From an uncultured Saprospiraceae bacterium (lineage in GTDB: Bacteria; Bacteroidota; Bacteroidia; Chitinophagales; Saprospiraceae): a stretch of DNA of 37,418 nt. Below the pieces are notes generated by a model, which was given only the letters and a program-made list of their open reading frames with translations, did no database searches and was not told where the DNA came from. Location: contig CALLMH010000090.1 in the NCBI GenBank assembly GCA_938007965.1, forward strand, positions 1 through 37,418, written 5' to 3'. The translations under genes and the position numbers were made by a program. Positions 1 through 6,826 of this stretch are shown here, piece by piece; the first letter of the stretch is position 1; the number at the start of each line of letters is the position of its first letter.

Positions 1-1
1 C

Positions 2-517
2 CCAGAAGAATTTATTGCAAAATGCAGTAGACTCATCAATGAAGTAAAGGCTTCACTGATATACAATAAAGTAGAATACTTCAAGACGGAGGAGACCTAC
101 GATGCCATCACCATATTTGGCAATGATGGTAAAGCACTCCGATCAGAAGAAACACTGAAAAAGCATATCTACGATTTTATAAAGACGGACTCTGATACTG
201 AAAAGTCATTTGTAAATGATCTCGAAAACAGTACCCACATAGTAGTCTATGCCAAGCTTCCTAAGAAATTTAGCATACCAACGCCAGTAGGCCCTTTTAA
301 TCCTGATTGGGCGATAGTACTCGATAAGGAAACTGTCCGTCATATATACTTCGTAGTAGAGACCAAAGGCTCCATGTCTGACCAAAACTTGAGAGAACTG
401 GAAAAACTAAAAATCCACTGTGCGACAGAACACTTCAAAGCCGTAAGTGGATCAGATGTGACATTCGACAGGATCAACAGCTATGATAACTTGATGGAAA
501 TTGTGCAAATAAAGTGA
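2..517 (+). CDS. Type III restriction enzyme Res subunit, C-terminal part (5' end outside window)
   Basis: The reading frame is open from the window edge to a TGA at 515-517 and gives about 171 residues. Seen: a PD-(D/E)xK-type nuclease core, NPDWAIV with Asp at local residue 102, followed by VVETKG with Glu120 and Lys122. This pattern is typical of the C-terminal endonuclease domain of type III Res subunits, which cut DNA after ATP-driven translocation when paired with a Mod methyltransferase. The helicase part would lie upstream, outside the window. A Mod gene follows one gene later (2734-4707), which supports the call. The usual type III order is mod then res, so finding res first and separated from mod is unusual. 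The gene ends four bases before a heptamer repeat tract (522-553). Family call is fairly sure; intactness of the full gene cannot be judged. Confidence 0.82.
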   Translation, partial: PEEFIAKCSRLINEVKASLIYNKVEYFKTEETYDAITIFGNDGKALRSEETLKKHIYDFIKTDSDTEKSFVNDLENSTHIVVYAKLPKKFSIPTPVGPFNPDWAIVLDKETVRHIYFVVETKGSMSDQNLRELEKLKIHCATEHFKAVSGSDVTFDRINSYDNLMEIVQIK

Positions 518-521
518 TGAC

Positions 522-553
522 TAATTGTTAATTGTTAATTGTTAATTGTTAAT
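522..553. repeat. Heptamer tandem repeat TAATTGT, junction 1 (res / AlbA_2)
   Basis: Four perfect direct copies of TAATTGT followed by a partial TAAT fill the gap between the res stop and the next gene. The same heptamer family recurs at 2659-2705, 4708-4757, 6785-6820 and 8496-8524, always at gene junctions of the defence island. No promoter or terminator is evident in this gap. Confidence 0.9.
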
Positions 554-574
554 GCTTAAAAAAGTAACAGATTG

Positions 575-2674
575 ATGACAGCTAAGGAATTATTTAATCA
601 ACTGAATATGACGGATGAGGTGACACACATCGAGGCTAAGTCAGGTACGGGAATCTCTAAGTCTGTCATGGAGACTATATGTGCATTTGCCAATGAACCT
701 GGTCTAGAGGAAGGATACATTTTACTTGGAGCTGTGATTGACGAATCCTCACTTTTTCCTCAATACATCATTGACCCTATTAGTGATTCTGATAAACTAC
801 AATCAGCACTAGCTACGAATTGTGCAAGTATGTTTAATAGAGCGATACGACCTGAAATAGCTATTCAACAGATCAATGGCAAAAATGTAGCCGTCATCAA
901 AGTCAAAGAACTGCCGCAAGACCAGAAGCCACTCTATTTCAAAAAAGATGGCCTTCCTGGCGGTGCTTATCGAAGGATAGGTCCTACTGACCATAGATGT
1001 ACCGATGACGATATGCATGTTTTCTTCACAAATCAAAGATCATTTGACAAGTCATTTTTAGATCATACTAGTCTGAATGACATAGATGAGCGGGCCCTAG
1101 GCAATTATCGTAAATTAAGAAAGGAAGTCAACCCTGTGGCAGAAGAACTTTTCTATGATGATGTAGAACTCCTTCAAGCACTCGGATGCTATGCGACTGA
1201 TGGCACTAAGCGGCTATCTGTAGCAGGTATGATACTTTTCGGTAAGTCTAGTAGCCTACGAAGGATATTCCCAATGCAACGCGTAGACTATATCAGAGTG
1301 CCTGGTACGAGATGGGTGTCTGATCCTGACGATCGATATACCACTATTGATATGCGAGGTCCACTTCTCACTATGGTATACAGAATAGTAGATGCTGTGT
1401 ACGCCGATCTACCAAAGGGGTTCAAACTAGAAGAGGGCTTGCAAGCCAGTAGTACAGGACTTCCTGTCAAAGTACTCAGGGAAGCCATCGTCAATGCACT
1501 GATGCATAGGTCTTACAGAAAGTCTTCACCGATACAGGTCATTAGATATGATAACCGACTAGAAATCATCAATCCTGGTTTCTCTCTTAAATCGGAATAT
1601 ATGCTGGGCACACCAGGCTCCGAACTTAGAAACCCTTTCGTGGCTGCCGTCTTTCATGAGACGAACCTTGCGGAGACCAAAGGATCAGGCATCAGGGCTA
1701 TGAAGCGTATGCTCATTGCGGCAGAGCTGGCACCGCCCACCTTCAACTCTAGCAGGACAGCCGATACATTCACCGCTCGACTTTTGCTGCACCATTTTTT
1801 AAGTAAGAGTGACATAGAGTGGCTTATGAAATTTGAGCAATATAACCTCAATGATAGCCAAAAGCGAGCACTGATATTCTTACGAGAGACCGGTGCCATA
1901 GACAATCAAGTGTATAGGCAACTATCTGATGTAGACGTGGCCAATGCCACCAAAGATCTCAGACAACTAAGAAAGCATCAGCTGGTAACACAACAAGGTA
2001 AAGGCAGATATACCTACTACAGACCCACAGAAATATTGCTAAACACAGAACCTCAAAACTTAAACACAGAACCTAGCGATTTAAGTACAGAACCTCATGA
2101 GTTAAACACAGAACCTCAATCCGCTAAGACCCATGGTGAGTCGCTTATGACCCATGGCAATGACGCTAAAACCCATGACAAGATGGCAAACACACATGGC
2201 AAAGTGACAAACACAGAAGGCGAAGCCACTAACACAGATGGCAAAGTACCTAAGACCTATGGTGAAGATTTAAACACAGAATCTCATGAGTTAAGTACAG
2301 AACCTCAAGCCACTATAACCCATGGTAAGCCCCTTATGACCCATGGTGACAGTCTTATGACCCATGGTAAGCCCCTTATGACCCATGGTGGAGATCAGCA
2401 AAATGAAGATCATCTCACCGAGGAATTAAGACAACGCATAAATGCTCTTAAGGAAAGAGAAAGAGATAAAGAGGTGATCAAGTCTATCGTTTATGACCTG
2501 TGCTCTTTGCGAGAATATAGCCTAGCCGATCTTGCTACTCTACTGTCAAGAGATGAGAAATACTTGAGAAAATATTTCGTAAAACCTATGCTAGATGAAG
2601 GCAAGCTTACATACAAATACCCAACGATGATAAAACACCCAGACCAAGCATACAAGGCAATTGTTAATGATTAA
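575..2674 (+). CDS. AlbA_2 (Schlafen-like) ATP-binding, DNA-binding protein with heptapeptide repeats
   Basis: About 699 residues from ATG 575; a TTG at 572 directly before it is a possible alternative start. The N-terminus (about residues 10-140) matches the AlbA_2 / former AAA_4 putative DNA-binding domain: EAKSGTG, then ICAFANE and GYILLGA, ending in GGAYRRIGPTDHR. A GHKL-like ATP-binding segment follows at about 300-385 (LREAIVNALMHRSY, then ETKGSGIRAMKRM). Residues 489-607 are 17 consecutive seven-residue repeats of the form xxT(E/H)(P/G)xx. The last ~75 residues look like a winged helix ending KHPDQAYKA. Such proteins are common beside restriction-modification genes, with a regulatory or accessory role inferred rather than proven. 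It sits between res and mod. Its last codons and stop lie inside a heptamer repeat. Domain calls are solid; function is unknown. Confidence 0.8.
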   Translation: MTAKELFNQLNMTDEVTHIEAKSGTGISKSVMETICAFANEPGLEEGYILLGAVIDESSLFPQYIIDPISDSDKLQSALATNCASMFNRAIRPEIAIQQINGKNVAVIKVKELPQDQKPLYFKKDGLPGGAYRRIGPTDHRCTDDDMHVFFTNQRSFDKSFLDHTSLNDIDERALGNYRKLRKEVNPVAEELFYDDVELLQALGCYATDGTKRLSVAGMILFGKSSSLRRIFPMQRVDYIRVPGTRWVSDPDDRYTTIDMRGPLLTMVYRIVDAVYADLPKGFKLEEGLQASSTGLPVKVLREAIVNALMHRSYRKSSPIQVIRYDNRLEIINPGFSLKSEYMLGTPGSELRNPFVAAVFHETNLAETKGSGIRAMKRMLIAAELAPPTFNSSRTADTFTARLLLHHFLSKSDIEWLMKFEQYNLNDSQKRALIFLRETGAIDNQVYRQLSDVDVANATKDLRQLRKHQLVTQQGKGRYTYYRPTEILLNTEPQNLNTEPSDLSTEPHELNTEPQSAKTHGESLMTHGNDAKTHDKMANTHGKVTNTEGEATNTDGKVPKTYGEDLNTESHELSTEPQATITHGKPLMTHGDSLMTHGKPLMTHGGDQQNEDHLTEELRQRINALKERERDKEVIKSIVYDLCSLREYSLADLATLLSRDEKYLRKYFVKPMLDEGKLTYKYPTMIKHPDQAYKAIVND
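2039..2395 (+). repeat. 21-bp coding repeat array (17 degenerate heptapeptides)
   Basis: Within the AlbA_2 gene, 17 back-to-back 21-base units encode heptapeptides such as LNTEPQN, LSTEPHE, LMTHGKP and TNTDGKV. Two sub-types exist: a TEP type at both ends of the first half, and a THG type that dominates the second half. Unit length is a multiple of three, so copy-number changes would keep the frame. The array links the ATPase body to the C-terminal winged-helix region. Confidence 0.9.
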
Positions 2675-2705
2675 TTGTTAATTGTTAATTGTCAATGATT
2701 AATGG
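2659..2705. repeat. Heptamer repeat tract, junction 2 (AlbA_2 / mod)
   Basis: AATTGTTAATGATTAATTGT-type units repeat with a few substitutions (GTCAATGATTAATGG at the end). The tract begins inside the AlbA_2 gene: the last residues Ile-Val-Asn-Asp and the TAA stop (2672-2674) are written by repeat sequence. Same orientation as the tract at 522-553. Confidence 0.85.
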
Positions 2706-2733
2706 TCAGTGATAAATATTGAAACTAACTGAA

Positions 2734-4707
2734 ATGAGTAATAAAGTAAACGATACCACTTTTGAAAAGCTAGACATGCAGAGCCACGACATCGTGAGCG
2801 AAAATATCTCCAAGATACAAGCCTTATTTCCCAACTGTGTCACCGAAGCCGCTGATGGGCTCAAGATAGACTTTGACCTCCTCAAGCAAGAGCTCTCTAG
2901 CGATATCGTAGACGGAAGAAAAGAAAGATACCGCCTAGAGTGGCCAGGAAAGCGAGAGTCTCTCCTCATGGCAAATACACCTACCACCAAGACCCTACGT
3001 CCAGTACGAGAAGACTCGGTAGACTTCGATAATACAGAGAACATCTATATAGAAGGAGACAATCTAGAAGTACTCAAGCTACTCCAAGGCAGCTACCATG
3101 GCAAGATCAAGATGATCTATATAGATCCGCCGTATAATACTGGGAAGGACTTTGTGTACTCTGATAAGTTTGCTCAAGATATAGCAGAATATGAGGAAGA
3201 AAGTGGACAGGTAGATGAAGATGGGAATAGGTTGTTTTTGAATAAGGAGACGAATGGTAGATATCATTCAGATTGGTTATCTATGATGTATCCGAGGTTG
3301 AAACTTGCTAAAAATTTATTAGACAACGATGGAGTAGTGTTCATTTCGATTGATGACAACGAAATTCATAATTTAGTAAAAATCTGTCATGAAATATTTG
3401 GCGAAAAAAACTTAGTTTCCATATTAGTTTGGGAAAAGAAAAAGAAAGGCACTTTCTTATCGAATAGCATAACAAATATTAAAGAATACATTATAGTTGT
3501 TAGTAAAAATATAGAATACTTTAATGGCCTAATAGGAGAAATCAATTCTGAAGAGACTACTTATCCTTGCATAAATGCCTCTAATAAAAGAGAAATTCGA
3601 ACTATTGAACCAGGTATAAAAAGTAATTATAAAAAGACTGACTATTTTCTTCCAAAGGGGAGTAAAATATCGGTTAATACTATGGATTTAATATTGCATT
3701 CAGATTTAATAATAAAAGATGGCAAACTTGATCAACAGCTAGTTATAGAGGGTAACTGGCGGTATAGTAATGATGCTATGAAAACGTATTCGTTAAACAA
3801 AGAAATTTACATTACACAAGACTTATATTTAAGACGAATTGTTAGAGAACCAAGAAGTAAAACTTTAAAAGATCTATTGCCACGAGTGGGTTCCGATGTT
3901 AACGCTGATTTTAAAAGTATAAATACTAATAATTTATTTTTGGATGGATGGGGATCCAACGAGGATGGAGAACAAGAAATAAGAGACTTGTTTAAGAACG
4001 TACCGATAATGGATTATCCAAAACCAAAGAAATTAATTGCAAAATTAATAGCTTCTAGTAGAATCGAAGATGGAATTTTTTTGGACTTTTTTTCTGGGTC
4101 TGCAACATCGGCACATTCAATTATGGAATTAAATGCAAGCAGTAATTTTAAATGGAAATACATTCAAGTTCAAGTCAATGAATTAACCAACGAAAAGTCT
4201 GCCGCTTATATAAACGGTTATAATAATATTCCTACAATCGGCAAAGAACGAATCCGCAGAGCTGCCAAAAAAATAAAAGAAGAAACTGGAGCTGATATCG
4301 ACTATGGCTTCCGAGTATATAGACTCGATGAGTCCAATATGAATGATGTATACTACCTCCCACAAGACTATGAGCAAGAGAAAATCCAAGAGTTTTCACA
4401 GAATATCAAGATGGATCGTACGGCAGAGGATCTACTTACTCAGATTATCCTAGATTGGGGGCTTCCACTCTCGCTCCCCATAGAGCAAGATACCATCGGT
4501 GGTAAGAAAGTGTACAAGGTAGCTGGAGATTCTCTATTCGCTTGCTTCGATATGGATATCGATGAGTCATTCGCAGAGGCCGTAGCGGAGTACAAGCCAC
4601 ATCGACTAGTATTCAAAGACAATAGCTTCTCTAGCAATACTGCCAAGATCAATATGAAGCAGGTACTGATGCAGCTGTGTCCGGAATGTGAAGTGAAGGT
4701 GATTTAG
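2734..4707 (+). CDS. Type III restriction-modification DNA methyltransferase (Mod), N4/N6 beta class
   Basis: About 657 residues from ATG 2734; an in-frame TTG at 2719 would add five. Seen: DPPYNTG (motif IV) at about residues 131-137 and LDFFSGSATSAH (motif I, AdoMet site) at about 450-461. DPPY before FxGxA is the beta-class order used by type III Mod subunits. Mod methylates the recognition site and gives the Res subunit its specificity; the Res C-terminus lies at 2-517. The ends are about 52% G+C in hand-counted 60-base samples (2821-2880 and 4441-4500), whereas the middle (about 3150/3300 to 4260) drops to 25-32%. That middle is where the target recognition domain lies, so it was probably exchanged by recombination. 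The frame is intact. Bounded by heptamer repeats on both sides. Confidence 0.9.
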   Translation: MSNKVNDTTFEKLDMQSHDIVSENISKIQALFPNCVTEAADGLKIDFDLLKQELSSDIVDGRKERYRLEWPGKRESLLMANTPTTKTLRPVREDSVDFDNTENIYIEGDNLEVLKLLQGSYHGKIKMIYIDPPYNTGKDFVYSDKFAQDIAEYEEESGQVDEDGNRLFLNKETNGRYHSDWLSMMYPRLKLAKNLLDNDGVVFISIDDNEIHNLVKICHEIFGEKNLVSILVWEKKKKGTFLSNSITNIKEYIIVVSKNIEYFNGLIGEINSEETTYPCINASNKREIRTIEPGIKSNYKKTDYFLPKGSKISVNTMDLILHSDLIIKDGKLDQQLVIEGNWRYSNDAMKTYSLNKEIYITQDLYLRRIVREPRSKTLKDLLPRVGSDVNADFKSINTNNLFLDGWGSNEDGEQEIRDLFKNVPIMDYPKPKKLIAKLIASSRIEDGIFLDFFSGSATSAHSIMELNASSNFKWKYIQVQVNELTNEKSAAYINGYNNIPTIGKERIRRAAKKIKEETGADIDYGFRVYRLDESNMNDVYYLPQDYEQEKIQEFSQNIKMDRTAEDLLTQIILDWGLPLSLPIEQDTIGGKKVYKVAGDSLFACFDMDIDESFAEAVAEYKPHRLVFKDNSFSSNTAKINMKQVLMQLCPECEVKVI

Positions 4708-4757
4708 TAATTGTTAATTGTTAATTGTTAATGGTTAATTTTTAATGGTTAATTTTT
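4708..4757. repeat. Heptamer repeat tract, junction 3 (mod / four-helix-bundle gene)
   Basis: Starts directly after the mod TAG stop: three TAATTGT-type units, then diverged TTAATGG and TTAATTTT units. Same orientation as junctions 1 and 2. The following gene starts about 20 bases later. Confidence 0.85.
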
Positions 4758-4777
4758 GGGTTTTTAAAATTTAGTTG

Positions 4778-5140
4778 ATGAGGAGGAATATTGTTAAAGA
4801 GAAGAGTTTTGCTTTTGCAGTTAGGATTGTGAAATGTTATAAGTGGTTGTGCACTGAGAAGAAAGAATTTGTGATGAGTAAGCAGATGCTTCGAAGTGGG
4901 ACTAGTGTGGGAGCTATGGTCCGTGAGGCTGAACATGCAGAGTCTACCAAAGATTTTATACATAAGATGTCTATCGCACAGAAGGAGATCAATGAGACTA
5001 TCTATTGGCTAGAGTTATTACGCCATACTGACTATCTCGATAGTGATCAGTTTGAAGGATTAGACAGAGATGCGGTGGAGGTTATTAAGTTGGTGACAGC
5101 TATTATTAAATCTAGTAAGCAAACGACGAATCCAAAATAA
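4778..5140 (+). CDS. Four-helix-bundle protein, S23 / 23S rRNA intervening-sequence family
   Basis: 120 residues from ATG 4778, preceded by an in-frame TTG at 4775. The pattern is that of the small S23 four-helix-bundle family: an N-terminal helix, then QMLRSGTSVGAMVREAEHAES, KDFIHKMSIAQKE and the signature ETIYWLELLRHTDYL, ending in a helix with IIKSSKQ. Members were first noticed inside 23S rRNA intervening sequences and are scattered through Bacteroidota genomes. The Avd accessory protein of diversity-generating retroelements has the same fold, but no reverse transcriptase lies nearby. Biochemical role is unknown. It stands between a heptamer tract and kwaA, only 14 bases before kwaA, so it may be co-transcribed with the Kiwa pair. 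Family call is confident. Confidence 0.85.
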   Translation: MRRNIVKEKSFAFAVRIVKCYKWLCTEKKEFVMSKQMLRSGTSVGAMVREAEHAESTKDFIHKMSIAQKEINETIYWLELLRHTDYLDSDQFEGLDRDAVEVIKLVTAIIKSSKQTTNPK

Positions 5141-5154
5141 AGGAAAATACAAGC

Positions 5155-5772
5155 ATGGCGAAGTATAGTAGGAAAAGTTCTAAGTTGAAGAAAATGGCAA
5201 TGTTTACATTGTTTATATCTTCATATGCACCACTACTTTTACTAATCATTTTGAAACAGGTTTTTCAAAATTACACCTACTTAAATTTTGGAGGTTGGAA
5301 CTATGATGCATTGGTGCTTTTTTTCGTAAAGTTTGGGATATCTGCACTGTTTATCTTGCTCCTAATTGTAGGCGTTGTGGGATTTTACTTGACGTTTCAG
5401 AATATAGAAACGAAAGCTGAGAATGGCACTGTAGTGACTATTAGTGAAATCTCAAATAAAAATAGCGAAGCTATAGGTTATATAGCTACTTACATCTTAC
5501 CCTTTTTATATGATGGTTTTGATAGTATGTATAGCTTCATAACCGTGTTGTTTTTACTATGGATAATCTATCAGGTTTATATAAAGTCTTCTATGATAGT
5601 TATAAATCCAGTGATATCGTTTTTCTACAATATTTATGACATAAAATACGAAGTTGGAAATAAGATTAAATCTGGCCTAATCATCAGTAAAAATGAAGAG
5701 TTAGAGGAAGATGATAAAGTTAAAATAAATGGTATTGGCTATAAAATATATTACAGTATAGACTATGAGTAA
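5155..5772 (+). CDS. kwaA: Kiwa anti-phage system membrane protein KwaA-like
   Basis: 205 residues. Four hydrophobic stretches are visible at about 15-36, 52-81, 106-119 and 124-143, followed by a polar C-terminal region of about 55 residues ending KINGIGYKIYYSIDYE. Size and four-TM layout fit KwaA, the inner-membrane component of the Kiwa defence system, which works with the DUF4868 protein KwaB. The decisive evidence is context: the next gene is a KwaB-like protein and overlaps this one by eight bases (ATG 5765 inside the kwaA end), which suggests translational coupling. KwaA sequences are variable, so the call rests mainly on topology plus partner. Base composition is AT-richer than the Mod ends and the helicase, consistent with separate acquisition. 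Confidence 0.75.
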   Translation: MAKYSRKSSKLKKMAMFTLFISSYAPLLLLIILKQVFQNYTYLNFGGWNYDALVLFFVKFGISALFILLLIVGVVGFYLTFQNIETKAENGTVVTISEISNKNSEAIGYIATYILPFLYDGFDSMYSFITVLFLLWIIYQVYIKSSMIVINPVISFFYNIYDIKYEVGNKIKSGLIISKNEELEEDDKVKINGIGYKIYYSIDYE

Positions 5773-6787
5773 ATTAAACTTTAAAGAACTTTCTGAGCTA
5801 TTGGAGAGCAGATCAGATTCTAATCTCAGGCTAATTTTTGTTACGAGACATCTTAAGGATGGAGTAAAATCCAGAGATAGAATGTTACAGAAGTATGATT
5901 TTGATGCATATCATATCGATATAGATAGTGAGATTCGTAAACATCTATTTTCCTTATTTAAAAGAGAAATAAAAAAATATCAGGAGAAAAATCTTGAATT
6001 TGCTGATTATCAAGTGATAGCTGATGACATAGAACAAATTGTCACTTACTCAATGGAAAACAAGACTCTTTCATTCAAAGATCTTGTAGAGAGGCAACTT
6101 ACTGAAGAGTTACCCAAAGTGAAGGCGTTAGCAGACATATTGGCAACTGATGAACTATGGGCATACTGTTTAGAGTTGGATCTCGGTGATCAGGTAATTT
6201 ATGGATTTAGAAAAATGTTGAAAGGGAAAGTAGGTATAGGCGAATCCGATAACAAAAAGTCGATGATGGCTAACCTTCGTACATCATTTTCTACAAAGGA
6301 TGAACAACTTGAATTGATTGAAGGAGAGACTATCTTTCTAGAGCAAAGACTAGATTGTATATACTATACTGATAAATTTTATGTGTTTAAGAAAACACAA
6401 TTTGAACAAATACTTGGATTAGATGCAGAGTTCAAGGCGGAAGCTGATACAGTTGTTGCAAGTTTAGACGAGCTGGATATGATTGAAGGTTTAGGCGTTA
6501 TCTCTGAATTAATCAAATCAAAACCTGCGATTCACAAGAAAATGACAAGAATCAAATCTCTCGGAAACTATAAGTCATTGACCAAAGATGTAATTAAGGA
6601 AATGAAAGCAGTTGGTGCCGAATTTGATTATCAAGTTAAGGTAAATGAGGATGGTCAACTCCATATAGAAGATGAGTCTGATGTAGACTTGGTAATAAGA
6701 TTGTTATGTGACTTCTACAAAGAAGGTCGAATATTTAAAAAGAAGTACGGCACCTTCTCTGGAACCGTTATTTCTACGGATGTTTAA
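5765..6787 (+). CDS. kwaB: Kiwa anti-phage system protein KwaB-like (DUF4868)
   Basis: 340 residues, starting inside the end of kwaA. The sequence has the character of DUF4868: an N-terminal half with YHIDIDSEIRKHLF and a middle containing ELDLGDQVIYGFRKMLKGKVGIG, then ETIFLEQRLDCIYYTDKFYVFKK, where a strand-rich core ends with the YVF segment. The C-terminal third is helical (MKAVGAEFDYQVKV, then a short acidic stretch and FKKKYGTFSG). KwaB is the cytoplasmic partner of KwaA; the two together protect against some phages, and KwaB has been linked to DNA binding. No nuclease motif is obvious. The stop at 6785-6787 runs straight into a heptamer repeat tract of inverted orientation. Assignment is confident because the pair is adjacent and overlapping. 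Confidence 0.82.
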   Translation: MSKLNFKELSELLESRSDSNLRLIFVTRHLKDGVKSRDRMLQKYDFDAYHIDIDSEIRKHLFSLFKREIKKYQEKNLEFADYQVIADDIEQIVTYSMENKTLSFKDLVERQLTEELPKVKALADILATDELWAYCLELDLGDQVIYGFRKMLKGKVGIGESDNKKSMMANLRTSFSTKDEQLELIEGETIFLEQRLDCIYYTDKFYVFKKTQFEQILGLDAEFKAEADTVVASLDELDMIEGLGVISELIKSKPAIHKKMTRIKSLGNYKSLTKDVIKEMKAVGAEFDYQVKVNEDGQLHIEDESDVDLVIRLLCDFYKEGRIFKKKYGTFSGTVISTDV

Positions 6788-6820
6788 TTTTAATAATTAA
6801 CAATTAATCATTAACAATTA
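6785..6820. repeat. Heptamer repeat tract, junction 4 (kwaB / second AlbA_2), inverted orientation
   Basis: AATTAACAATTAATCATTAACAATTA-like units. Read on the - strand these are the same TTAATTGT/TTAATGAT heptamers seen at junctions 1-3, so the orientation has flipped across the Kiwa genes. The kwaB stop codon overlaps the start of the tract. Confidence 0.82.
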
Positions 6821-6826
6821 AACAAA

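Noticed and set aside
4778-5140. Four-helix-bundle protein as Avd of a diversity-generating retroelement
   Set aside because: No reverse transcriptase, template repeat or variable repeat was seen nearby; the sequence fits the S23 family better.
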